Positions 1-8,965 of a stretch of DNA of 14,460 nucleotides are shown in pieces (within the stretch, counting starts at the first letter, position 1; every line of letters starts with the position of its first letter). Below the pieces are notes generated by a model. The model was not told the origin of the DNA, ran no database searches, and saw only the letters and a program-made list of their open reading frames with translations. The DNA is from Saccoglossus kowalevskii. Taxonomy: Eukaryota > Hemichordata > Enteropneusta > Harrimaniidae. The stretch lies in NCBI RefSeq assembly GCF_000003605.2, contig NW_003144786.1, positions 780,845 to 795,304 on the forward strand, read 5' to 3'. Both the position numbers and the translations under genes were made by a program.

Positions 1-31
1 TTAATGTATTGATATTTCTTTTTTTTTTCAG

Positions 32-150
32 TGATTCAGATAGATGAGAAAAATACGTTAAAAAATGTTGGTGTTAAGTTTCGACAAATGGTAAAAGTTC
101 TTGGTGTGGACAGAGCTATTGATACCATGATAAGAACAACATGTACATAA
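32..150 (+). CDS. Terminal coding exon of an unidentified gene (5' part outside window)
   Basis: The sequence shows a strong splice acceptor: a T-rich tract at 16-28 followed by CAG, with the AG at 30-31. An open frame follows and ends in TAA at 148-150. The first two exon bases (TG) complete a codon begun in the previous exon. The remaining 38 residues start IQIDEKNTLKNVGVKF, continue RQMVKVLGVDRAIDTM and end IRTTCT. The peptide is a charged, probably helical C-terminus with no membrane segment and no cysteine/histidine metal-binding pattern. I do not recognise the family. The coding call rests on the acceptor, the protein-like composition and the position directly before an AT-rich 3' flank. 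The alternative is a fortuitous short frame after a cryptic acceptor. The gene would read rightwards, with its main body to the left of the window. Confidence 0.55.
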
Positions 151-330
151 TGAGTGTGATGTAACAAAAGTTTGAAATTATTTATTATTTGATGTTTATT
201 TATTATTTGATATATAAACATGTGTATCTACAACTGTCCTGGGCCATTTTAATTTTTAATCCGGGAAACCAAGTTGCAACGCTGCCAGGCATTTGTTAGT
301 ACCCTCATCCTGTATTTTAGTGCCCCATAC

Positions 331-487
331 ACCATATTTGCTCTATTAGAAGCACATATGTTTACGTAAATGACGGGTTAATTTAAGGTCAAAGTAGGAC
401 TTGTCAATTATTTAGTATACAGTGAATGCAATTTTTGCTTTAAGTGCGCTTCTATTGGAGATGTACATCTAATAAAGCAAATATGGT
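331..487. repeat. 157-bp element with 22-bp inverted arms
   Basis: The left arm at 331-352 (ACCATATTTGCTCTATTAGA and two more bases) matches the reverse complement of 466-487 at 20 of 22 positions. A second, weaker inverted copy of the left-arm core lies at about 443-458 (CGCTTCTATTGGAG), so the right side carries the motif twice. I see no convincing target-site duplication immediately outside the arms. It could be a small non-autonomous DNA transposon (MITE) remnant or a simple foldback. No coding content lies between the arms. Confidence 0.45.
471..476 (+). terminator. Candidate polyadenylation signal AATAAA
   Basis: This is a perfect AATAAA, the first downstream of the stop at 150 on the same strand. 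Cleavage 10-30 bases further on would fall just before the minisatellite that starts near 502. The hexamer lies inside the right arm of the inverted repeat at 331-487, so the signal may have arrived with that element. AATAAA is common by chance in AT-rich DNA. Confidence 0.3.
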
Positions 488-501
488 AATATCATAGTAC
501 T

Positions 502-1232
502 TCATATTACAGCATCTTCATACATTATTACATCACCCACATACATTATTACATCACCCTCATACATTATCACATCGCCCTCATATATTATCACATCACC
601 CTCATACGTTATCACATCACCCTCATACGTTATCACATCACCCTCGTACGTTATCACAGCACCCTCGTACATTATCACAGCACCCTCGTACATTATCACA
701 GCACCCTCGTACATTATCACAACATCCTCATGCATTATCACATCACCCTCATGCATTATCACATCACCCTCATATATTATCACAGCACCCTCATACATTA
801 TCACATCACCCTCATACATTATCACATCACCCTCATACATTATCACATCACCCTCATACATTATCACAGCACCCTCGTACATTATCACATCACCCTCATA
901 CGTTATCACAGCACCCTCGTACGTTATCACAGCACCCTCGTACGTTATCACAGCACCCTCGTACGTTATCACAGCACCCTCGTACGTTATCACATCACCC
1001 TCATACATTATGACATCACCCTCATACGTTATCACAGCACCCTCGTACATTATCACATCATCCTCATACATTATGACATCACCCTCATACATTATCACAG
1101 CACCCTCGTACATTATCACATCACCCTCGTACATTATCACAGCACCCTCATACATTATCACATCACCCTCATACATTATGACATCACCCTCATACATTAT
1201 CACATCACCCTCATATATCATTACAGTGTCCT
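502..1232. repeat. 21-bp minisatellite, about 34 units
   Basis: A 21-bp unit built from CATACATTATCACA followed by TCACCCT repeats head to tail about 34 times. The first unit (near 502-520) and the last (after about 1215) are degenerate. Two diagnostic sites 8 bp apart vary together: a CAG/CGTA type (about 10 units, including four in a row near 905-990) and a CAT/CATA type (most others), with only about four units of mixed type. A third variant, TATGACA for TATCACA, occurs three times, and CATG for CATA twice. The + strand is almost G-free. Because 21 is a multiple of three, every frame that avoids a stop in one unit avoids it in all. Long frames reading MYEGDVI on the minus strand, and HYHITLI or IITSPSY on the plus strand, are therefore artefacts. 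Confidence 0.97.
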
Positions 1233-1411
1233 ATATCTGCCTAAAACTATATATTTCGGCTGACCTGGATTGTATCTACCGGTATGTCCATCAAACCATT
1301 TAACATATATGGTAGCTTAGTAACCAGAGAACTGTTGTAACTTAAAAATAAAACAATTGCCTGGTTATTTTTTTTTATTTTAATATGTGGTTTGAATTTT
1401 ACAAATGCCAG
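1233..1411. other. Spacer between the minisatellite and a candidate exon
   Basis: The sequence is AT-rich. A T-rich tract at about 1368-1381 precedes the possible acceptor AG at 1410-1411 and could serve as its polypyrimidine tract, although a purine-containing stretch separates them. Nothing else was recognised. Confidence 0.4.
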
Positions 1412-1518
1412 ATTTTCTAATCAACTCAGTAAAGGAAGTCTTACCTTATCATGATATCCTCAAAACATTGCTTGCATACCATTTTCCTCTTAATGAGATT
1501 GCTTTCTGGACATGGAAT
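1412..1518 (+). CDS. Candidate internal exon, unidentified; helical, weakly UBA/CUE-like
   Basis: An open frame is bounded by a possible acceptor (AATGCCAG, AG at 1410-1411) and a good donor, AAT|GTGAGT, with GT at 1519-1520. In frame it reads DFLINSVKEVLPYHDI, then LKTLLAYHFPLNEIAF, then WTWN. Composition is protein-like: a likely helix (INSVKEVL), a proline turn, a second helix (ILKTLLAY) and a third segment. That spacing recalls the three-helix UBA/CUE or HBS1-N-terminal fold (VxEVL...IxxxLxxxxFxxxxA), but key residues are not diagnostic, so no family is assigned. The frame stays open past the donor until a TAA after 1590. An ATG at 1405 could make this the start of a 63-residue frame, which is less likely than an exon. 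The exon could also be a decayed copy. Confidence 0.35.
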
Positions 1519-2420
1519 GTGAGTTTTTTAGTGAAACGAGACTGCAAAAGAATTTCAACGATTGATACTTTTTGCGTGATGTTTTTAATATTTTAAATAT
1601 TCTGTAAATATTAGTAGCATATCATGGTGATTGTTTGAATTGCTGTAAAATTAAGACACTGTCATACATATGTATTTTTGTACACGCTTTTTCAACTGCC
1701 TGTAAGTTTTTGTAATGAAGTGAAAATTTATTTACTTTTCAATAATTTTGGTGCATGGCTGTCAATGTATAGATTCAGTTATTTGTTTTCTATTGGAAAT
1801 CCTGATGGAACAGAAATTGTGGATATTTTCATTAGCTGTCACAGACTTATTTCATTTTTAACAGATGGCCACATCCTTGCCAGAATCCTTGAAGTAGGTT
1901 TTCATTTCAGATGTCCGAATTACAATCAATCTGATTCTTTCTATTTACATCTGACTGTAAGAATTCAATGCATGTTTCTACATATATGCATACTGACTTG
2001 TGTCACACAGGTTATCTTTGAGTGATGCTATAAATATTCAGTCTCTTCAGAATGCCAAAAGTTTGATGCACACTTTCATGTAATTTTCTAGAATTAATTT
2101 TGGACCATATTTACATATTAGTCTTGGTCAACTTTCTTTTTAAAAATATTCATATAAAAGTTTGCAGCTTTATTTAAGTTGACTTTCTATTTTTTTGAAA
2201 CGAAATAAATTGTTTCATATATAATTTATATGCAAATTGGGCTCTGTACCCAAGTGTATTTCTTGGGAGAATACAGATAATATACAAAACATTTGTTAAT
2301 TATTTCAAAGCTGATTTGCATATATGTTAATTGGTTTGCTATTATTTTCAAATTTATAGTTAAGTGGCCACTTCACTGTCAACTATCTCTGTCTGGCTAT
2401 GTGTTTATCTTAAAAATGTG

Positions 2421-2454
2421 ATCAATGATCATGGGGTCAACGACCTTCATTGAT
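2421..2454. repeat. Nested hairpin, 8-bp outer stem
   Basis: The outer arms ATCAATGA (2421-2428) and TCATTGAT (2447-2454) are perfect reverse complements. Inside them lies a second perfect stem, GGTC (2435-2438) and GACC (2442-2445), with a three-base AAC loop. The whole could fold as a cruciform or an RNA hairpin. No function is implied by the sequence alone. Confidence 0.55.
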
Positions 2455-2472
2455 GCCTTGATTTATGCTGCC

Positions 2473-2506
2473 ATATTACTCTGTCATGCCACCATGGTGG
2501 TAATAT
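2473..2506. repeat. Palindrome CCACCATGGTGG inside a larger inverted repeat
   Basis: A perfect 12-bp palindrome occupies 2489-2500. Flanking it, ATATTAC (2473-2479) and GTAATAT (2500-2506) are perfect inverted arms, giving a second nested palindrome only about 20 bp after the one at 2421-2454. Confidence 0.55.
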
Positions 2507-3480
2507 CTGAGAGTAGCTCTGTGTTTTTACAGGTGTGTTCCCTCTCACAACACATGGTGCATTTATTAAATAACTAAGTGAAATATCAGGTGTAATTAGG
2601 AAATACACAGCTGTCAAAACATCCACACCTTGTTACCTGGGAAATGACTGTTGCTTGGCGACTATAATTGACATTCAAGAAGAGTCTTTATGTCTGCCAT
2701 TTATCTTATAGGATGTTGTAAATGTTTTATGTATTTTTAACTTACATACAAGAAACAGACAAGTTTTGTCGAGACTGCTTTTATCATATACTGCCAGAGT
2801 GAGTTTTGTATTATAGAACTGATTTTGTCATCTTTTGATGGAATTTGTAAATAAATATTTAAAGATTTTTTTTAAAAGCAAAATAAAAGAAAATTGTCAA
2901 TTCATATTACCAATAGTTGAGCAAATAGCAATGACATTACAGTATCTTTCAGCAACGTATAGAACTATGAATATATTGCAATTTAGGTAAAATAGGTACA
3001 CACGGACACAAATGCCAAGGTAGCTTATTGACTGGATATTTTTAGAAAGGAGCAGGAAAGACTTTTACAAACAGGCAACACTCTTTACTCCACTTGAGCA
3101 CCACAGATGTTACTCAGACTTGTGTTCAGTATGGGCCCCATGCAGAGATTGCGTGAACACTTTTAAGGAGCTAATTCCAATGAGAAAATTCAGAAGAGTG
3201 GACAATATATTCTCTTTATCACAGATGGGATTATTTCTTTTTTCGAAATTAGTAGTACCTTCTCTAATATTTGGGGTCCGGAAAACAGAATAAGGGGTTA
3301 ATGTAGTCCCTTGCCCTATTTAATTTGTACATGTGTGTAAAACGTATAGTTTATCCGAAATTCCAACAGACGTTGCGCAACCACTGTAGCGTTTTAAAGC
3401 AACGTGTTATATTTCTAGATTGAATACAAATACAATAGGAAACAAAAACTGATTAACTACGAGTATGTTAACTCGATAAA

Positions 3481-4080
3481 TAACAATGTCCCATGATTCC
3501 ATGGTGCAATCCTGATGAGCAGATATTTCAAAAATATCAATTCAAGTCGTTCAGTTATCAATCTTTAACTAGCAAATATCGTCTGATATTGTCCATTAAA
3601 CCATGCATTATATCAGAGAGACTAATAATATCTGGGTCACAAGAATCTGATTTGTACCAATTATGGATGTTGTTATGGGTTTTAATTTCTGTAGATGTGC
3701 AACAATGCCCGTGTTAGCACAGAGCTGTCTGCCATCTGTGCAGACAAGACATTCATCACATCGGCATTCTTGTACAATGTTTTAAGGTTAAAAGTGATAA
3801 ATGTGTTTGTTAGAAAAACTTTAGCGTTATTGAATCAGTCGTGGATCAGCTACGTTGGGTGATATCACATAATTAGTCGTTATAACATACACATTAATAT
3901 CAGGATTATTGCCTAATTGTTTATTTTACTTTTCACAAGAATGTTAATTGTATACCAGTGATGGATGTGTTTCCCAAGGTTAATATGACATTGATTTATT
4001 AGTTTTTTGGGGGATTTGTCCTATAGAAGTGGTGGATGCAAACTCGTTGGTAAAGTTTTAAGTCAAATGTCATTAGGTTG
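3481..4080. other. Non-coding DNA before the CRE minisatellite
   Basis: A 74-codon frame at 3493-3717 was examined. Its composition is unremarkable, no motif is visible and no splice or start context supports it. The rest is AT-rich with no recognised element. Confidence 0.45.
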
Positions 4081-4868
4081 ATCCTGGAACCATGTTTGAG
4101 TCATGTTAGCAGATATTTACTGAGACACATGTTGTGGTGCTGTTCCAACGATGTCACATGTCGTAGTGGTGTCCCGGTGACAATCATATGCTTTAATGGT
4201 GTCGTCATATGTTGTCGTGGTGATATCACATGTTGCAGCGGTATCCCGGTGAAGCATACATTGTAGTGATGTGCTGGTGACGTCATATGTTGTAGTTGTG
4301 TCTTGCTGGCATAATATAGTGGAGTCCTGGTTATGTCTGGTGATATCATAAGTTGTCTTGGTAACGTCACATGTCGTCTTGGTGACGCCATATGTTTCAG
4401 TGCTGTTCTGATGATGTCACAAGTTGTAGTGATGTCCTGGTGACAACGTATGTTGTCCTAATGATGTCGCATGTTATAGTGTCCAGGTGACGTCACATGT
4501 GGTGGCGTCCCAGTTGTTTCACATGTAGTTATGCAGTGACGTCAAATTTTGCATTAATGACGTCTTATGATGTGGTGTCCTGGTGACGTCACGTGGTTTA
4601 GTGACGTTCCGGTCACGTCAACTGTAGTGGTGTCCTGGTGAAATCACATCACATGATGTAGTGATATCCTGGTTACGTCACATGTGGAAGTGGTGTGCTA
4701 GTGACGTCATATGTTGTAGTGATGTCCTGGTTACGTCAAATGTGGTATTCTGATGATATCATATGTTGCAGTGGTGTTTTCGTAGCGTCATATGTTTGTA
4801 TCCTCATGACGTCGTGGTGTCCTGGTGAAATCACATGATATAGTGATCTTATAGTGACGTCACATTTA
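4081..4868. repeat. Degenerate 28-31 bp minisatellite carrying CRE palindromes
   Basis: Roughly 26 diverged units follow the scheme GTGACGTCACATGTTGTAGT followed by GGTGTCCTG, about 29 bp, with frequent substitutions and small indels that shift the period between 28 and 31 bp. The CRE/ATF octamer TGACGTCA is perfect at 4278-4285, 4488-4495, 4537-4544, 4584-4591, 4702-4709 and 4855-4862. Many other units carry one-base variants (TTACGTCA, TGATGTCA, TGATATCA). The octamer at 4584 overlaps CACGTG at 4590-4595. CATATG and ACATGT recur at the same place in the unit. Minus-strand frames across the array (4101-4391, 4736-5020) are products of the repeat and not genes. Confidence 0.93.
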
Positions 4869-6405
4869 ATGACTGATAAGCAGCGAATGATGACATTGAA
4901 TAATGAAAGTGTAGTGTCCCGTTGATCACACATGTATGTCATCCTGAAACAATACCATAGCAACCACCATGTAAAATGTGCATACAATGTTTGGTTTAAA
5001 TCAGCAATATTCTTGAACAATGTTCTTATTTAGATCTTGAAGTTCAAGTTAAATTTTACCGTATCTTATTATGTATGCAGGGATTCCCACTTCGGTTATG
5101 GTGTCTGTTAATGATAACTAAGTGGTAACTATGACGATGAACATATAAACAATAGGCCCAATTTAAATAATAACGAAGATCAAACTGAGTTTAGGTTTTT
5201 TTACACATTTTCCTGCCTTTTAGTTTAACATTTAACTTCTGTTGTGTTTACGCGATTTATTATCACTATTGTTTCAGCGATCTAGTTTCATTTAGCTGTG
5301 ACTTAACGTTTTTTTTTTTGTTTTTTTTTTTTTTCATTTTTGTGTTTTGTACATTATATTATATTATAAAGTACCTCTTTGTAGGTACGCAACGTCGATA
5401 TTAAATTTTATACAGACAAAAAGAGTTGTCTCTTTATCAAACCTATTTCATACACTTGAAGTTCATGTATCCACATGGTGCACGTACTTTGTAATCGAAC
5501 TGTCACTAGTTATACTTTCAATTATTATGTATTTAATTTATATAATTGAAATTATTATTACTAAGCCAATGCCAAACTAAAATACGAAGCTCCACGATGG
5601 CAGTTTTAAAAGAGTGTTAGTAACATGTGTTCCGAATTTTTCGGATTACACAGTGACCAATAAATTAGATTCAGTGCAAAAGTGTATGGCAACATTTACA
5701 TCGCGTGCCGTCAATAGAAGGTAACATACAGTATATGTTTCTGTGTAGGATTTACATATTGCATTATTATACTACTGATTTTGTACACTTGCTTTCATAA
5801 AGTTCTGCAACTAATACTATTTCCGTTTTTGTTTGTTTGTTTGTTGAATAATATACATGTAGTGTTATTTTATAGTTAATTCTAAGGGAAATGTGTTGGA
5901 TCATTGATATAAATCCGCTGGTTTCTGTCACTCTATTTAGCAGTGACTTATACAATCACATATCTTTTTAATAAATAAGTACTACTACTACTATACGTCA
6001 ATGATTTACGAATAAATATATACAAATAATTGAAAACTTACACTATATTCTCCAATTTTGAAGATCAAATACAAGAGAGAATTTTCGATGATTTGAATTC
6101 TACCGCCGAGGTAGTCACGTATCAACATTTAGTCGCCCGATCCAGTATCCAACTGTACGTCCAGAAATAACTGTATAAGGTCAACAGTTGTACAAGTCTG
6201 TTACTTACGTCTCGTTATCACCACCCCATATGGCTTCTATTAATAAACATACCAGTAGTCTTCCCGTGTCACGTGCCCCCCGTGGAGCCACCAACAGGGC
6301 GTGACGTAATATTATGCTTGCTATTGTATCACTTTCTTTGAAGTTGCATTGAGTGATTACAAATATGAAAATTATGTTTGATTCGGTGATTAGATAACAG
6401 CTTTA

Positions 6406-6406
<1 letters not shown>
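4869..6406. other. AT-rich intergenic DNA with simple repeats
   Basis: No exon-like island was found. Simple sequences are two T runs at 5309-5334 (11 T, G, 14 T), (TTTG)4 at 5828-5843 and (ACT)4 at 5981-5992. A frame at 5347-5580 is Ile/Tyr/Leu-rich translation of AT-rich DNA and is not called. Near 6267-6306 a short imperfect inverted pair (GTCACGTGCC against GGCGTGAC) brackets a GC-rich segment. Confidence 0.5.

Positions 6407-6446
<40 letters not shown>
6407..6446. repeat. (TTA)n microsatellite, about 13 units
   Basis: An uninterrupted run of TTA/TAT triplets over 40 bp. On the minus strand it yields the poly-isoleucine stretch in a 66-codon frame, which is therefore not a gene. Confidence 0.97.
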
Positions 6447-6447
<1 letters not shown>

Positions 6448-7122
6448 AAAACAAATAACGCACCGGTTTTAGTCTTGTCCGCTGCTACGTCCGATACGTC
6501 TGTATGTATCAAACACGTGATTTGTTTACAAAGTATTACGCAACCATTAAGGTAGCGAGAAGGGTTTGATGACGTTTTTGAATAAAGCATTCTCTGTCTG
6601 TTGTTTCATTCAGAACCGTAATTTAGCGTATTTGATTCAATAGCCTAAGTATAGAGGGACAAGTTTGCACAAACTGGACAGTCATTGTTTACCACGTGAC
6701 ATCAAAAATGGCGAACCTTGGAAAAATGACTGCACACTGCGGAATTTCCGGCTGAAATTTACGTCATGCATTGTCCGTAATCAAGTCCATTGATATATGT
6801 CCCCGGTAATCAAAAAAAATATTTTTCCGATTTCTACGTAGGTTTGTTTTTTGTCCCCTAATTGGTTATATCACAGTCTGTGGTTATATGTTGCATTTAG
6901 TCACCACATAGCCATGTGTGTTCCTGAATAATCAACAGCAAACATCGCATTGTTATACAAAACAAAGAAAAGGATGCACGGTCCGGCAAAGATTTTATAA
7001 CTTGAATTCAAACAAAGTGACAGAAAAACAGAAATCACACACTGAAATTTTAAGCACAGTGTTTTTATTGTGCTAGGCCATGGAAATAATATTCTTGTTA
7101 AGAACGATTAATTATTCATATT
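6447..7122. other. Intergenic DNA, no gene seen
   Basis: The composition is mixed, with perfect CACGTG hexamers at 6514-6519 and 6693-6698 and single TGACGT/ACGTCA words near 6570 and 6763. No exon with matching splice sites was recognised. Confidence 0.45.
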
Positions 7123-7306
7123 GTAACAAAATGCCTAAACTTGATATTATTGCTATAATTAGACATCATTCTTGAGCATTATATGGGAGAACATAGAGTT
7201 TATCAACAATTTGGAAGATTAGGTTTGCAAACGGAGAGGATTTAGAGCATAGGAGAAAAAATAAAGAGCGACATTTTCAAAAAAAAAAAAAAAAAGTAAT
7301 AAAATG
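7123..7306 (+). mobile_element. Candidate short retroposed insert with encoded poly(A) tail
   Basis: An AATAAA at 7260-7265 is followed 13 bases later by a run of 17 A at 7279-7295, the layout of a reverse-transcribed, polyadenylated RNA. Immediately after the A run comes GTAATAAAATG (7296-7306). A near-identical GTAACAAAATG occurs at 7123-7133, matching at 10 of 11 positions and consistent with a target-site duplication. The enclosed body (7134-7278, about 145 bp) has stops in all frames examined and looks like 3' UTR-type sequence. This would fit a 5'-truncated retrocopy or a SINE-like element mobilised by a LINE. I see no tRNA-type A or B box. The A-rich flanks make a chance match possible. 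Confidence 0.45.
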
Positions 7307-8160
7307 TCTCGAGAGCAACAAAATACAAAAAAGGGAAATATGTATTTGTGTTTTTTAAACTGGTACGTGGGTGGTGGAAAATATTCTCACGTGAAACTAC
7401 CTCGCCCACACTTCTGCGGGTTCATGACGTATAAGCTACTTCCACATTCTACCCATACGCTAGAACTCACAGGAAATGTAAATCACGTTTTTGTGGGGAA
7501 AATAATTTAAATAAATTTAACAATTTAAAGATGTAAATTTCGAATTTCCAGTCACAAACTATTAATAGAAATTGGAACATATCTCCAGATCTAAATTTAC
7601 ATGCAGTAACATTCAGGACGTGTTTCATTATATGATGGAATGTGACAGTTGCGTTGAGCAATGCGAGCATTCAGTTTATTCAAACATGTGGAGAGCAGAT
7701 TATTTTTTTCTGTATTTTTCGAATGAACAACTATTTGTAGAAGCAATAAAACCTCGTTCGATGGAAGCTACAAAGTTCGTGCAGCCACGTGTATGTATTC
7801 GTGATCCATTTATAACCAGTGTACTGGACATAATTTTATCAAATATGAATATAAAATCTTTTTAATTATGCAAGTAATTTGCATAATGGCTATGTTTTTG
7901 TTGTAACCGTTACAGCAATAGTTATTTTTCACGATACACAACATAATTCAATTGCTTATTTGTAACACATGAGGTTATCTGGACCATAATCACATTTACC
8001 TACATGCCTGGACTCGCCCTGTCTCGAATGATATTTTGAAAAGTCTACGTTGTCTAAGGGTGGAGTGGTAAGGTAAAACATTGTTCACGTCCCAATATGA
8101 GAATAGTTCATATGATAATTAGCATAACCGCGAAACTATTTCATTTATGTCCCCTGATTC
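7307..8160. other. Intergenic DNA with two unsupported short frames
   Basis: Frames at 7304-7510 (68 codons) and 7572-7865 (97 codons) are open. Neither shows a signal peptide, a domain or splice context, and the second has an opposite-strand frame of similar quality overlapping it. CACGTG occurs at 7388-7393 and 7786-7791. If either frame were real it would be a lineage-specific small protein, but nothing in the sequence favours that. Confidence 0.4.
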
Positions 8161-8870
8161 GAAAGACAGCTATTACGAGGAGTAAACTAAGCACGCCGTC
8201 GCTGTGATGACGTACATTGTCTTGATACCATTTTAGTACATGGCGCATATTTCCACGTAAAGACACTTGCCGCGTTTTCGCAGCTATTTACAAAGCGAAA
8301 TGTCACAGTGTTAAAAGTTGACGTTGTTTGCACCATTTTTGTGGTGTATTCACCCGGAAGCCGGCTTTTCAGATTTGCGTCTCAGTCACACAAAGCGTTC
8401 GGGTGACGACAAGGCATCCTTTGTGATTCATTCCTATGCACCGGTGTGTCCCACCTTAAACAGTTTTTCGCTTAAACCTAATTTACCGTTTCGCGGGGCG
8501 CAAAGAAGAAGTATACAGACAATTCCAACGGGACGGTTGGTGATTTGACTGTACGTGTTTTCAAACTCCGTTTACGTAAGGAAAAAAAGTTCGCGGCGTC
8601 GCTCTGTTCCTTGCTGTGATTGGCGGTTTTCGAGTTGTCCGTCAGAGTGAAATGTACTAGCGCGTTGAAGCTGATTCCTACTGGATTACTCACGGTGTTG
8701 TGTATCAGGAACTAGTGAAATTGACACGCCAGTTGCATTTACATACTCCGAAATAGACAGCCAACGAATGAAATTCGCAGCACGTCCACTGACTAACTCG
8801 GGCCCTTCACAACTATGCCAACAATTTAAACGCGTCGTAAACACACACCAAAAGTTGGCTTTGAATTTCA
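8161..8870 (+). promoter_or_regulatory. CpG-richer promoter-like block upstream of the 9150 exon
   Basis: CpG frequency is visibly higher here than in the AT-rich DNA to the left. TGACGT words occur near 8209 and 8320, and an inverted CCAAT box (GATTGGC, 8618-8624), the core of an NF-Y site, lies about 350 bases before the candidate coding exon. No TATA box is obvious. A donor-like GTAAGG sits at 8576, but the frame before it contains no ATG. Short frames at 8318-8548 and, with a hydrophobic C-terminal third (ALYLLFCSYLLTTTLGFLF), at 8768-8956 are probably leader or chance frames. The block could instead be part of an intron if the exon at 8966 is internal. Confidence 0.35.
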
Positions 8871-8965
8871 CTAAAGCGCTGTATCTGCTCTTCTGTTCTT
8901 ATTTATTGACCACTACTTTGGGATTTCTTTTCGCTGAATTCATCACCTATCGCTGAAAAATGCAG

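Larger units (their letters stand above)
151..501 (+). other. 3' UTR or downstream flank of the exon ending at 150
   Basis: This AT-rich stretch has no frame worth calling. It begins with TTATTATTTGATG-type near-repeats at 179-213, which could be 3' UTR. No perfect AATAAA lies within 300 bases of the stop. The first one is at 471-476, so the 3' UTR would be about 340 nt if that site is used. Confidence 0.4.
1519..3480. other. Intron-like or intergenic AT-rich DNA
   Basis: No convincing gene is seen. A 115-codon frame at 1678-2025 has an erratic composition rich in Phe, Ile, Leu and Cys, lies in T-rich DNA and shows no domain, so it is not called. The stretch contains two nested palindromes (2421-2454 and 2473-2506), listed separately, and AATAAA at 2850-2855 with no gene to serve. 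Several short CAG-acceptor-like sites occur, for example TTTTTACAG near 2523-2531, without a matching open exon. Confidence 0.5.

Noticed and set aside
502-1221. 239-residue minus-strand protein of MYEGDVI repeats (and 177- and 97-residue plus-strand repeat proteins)
   Set aside because: Frames are open only because the tandem unit is 21 bp. Four of six frames are open at once, with no flanking coding sequence or splice sites.
502-1232. CRISPR array
   Set aside because: Units are contiguous with no unique spacers, and the surrounding DNA is eukaryotic in style.
1678-2025. 115-codon + frame
   Set aside because: Phe/Ile/Leu/Cys-rich translation of T-rich DNA with no motif or consistent splice context. 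A tempting ACAG|ATGGCCACATCC start near 1864 runs into a weak donor after ten codons.
2745-2805. Short exon-like stretch with CxxC (KFCRDC) before a GTGAGT
   Set aside because: Its in-frame stop overlaps the donor, and the acceptor has no pyrimidine tract.
4101-4391. Minus-strand frames of 96 and 94 residues across the CRE minisatellite (4101-4391 and 4736-5020)
   Set aside because: They are translations of a degenerate tandem repeat, with histidine/threonine/proline periodicity coming from the unit.
5309-5334. T runs as the reverse-strand poly(A) tail of a retroposon
   Set aside because: On the minus strand no AATAAA precedes the A run at the expected distance, and no flanking duplication was seen.
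6390-6590. 66-codon - frame ending in poly-isoleucine
   Set aside because: Created by the (TTA)n microsatellite.
7572-7865. 97-codon + frame with five cysteines
   Set aside because: Cysteine spacing fits no pattern known to me, there is no signal peptide, and an opposite-strand frame overlaps it.
8768-8956. 62-codon + frame with a hydrophobic C-terminal segment, possible tail-anchored micropeptide
   Set aside because: The hydrophobic stretch coincides with the pyrimidine-rich tract expected before the acceptor at 8965, which codes for Leu/Phe/Ser by composition.
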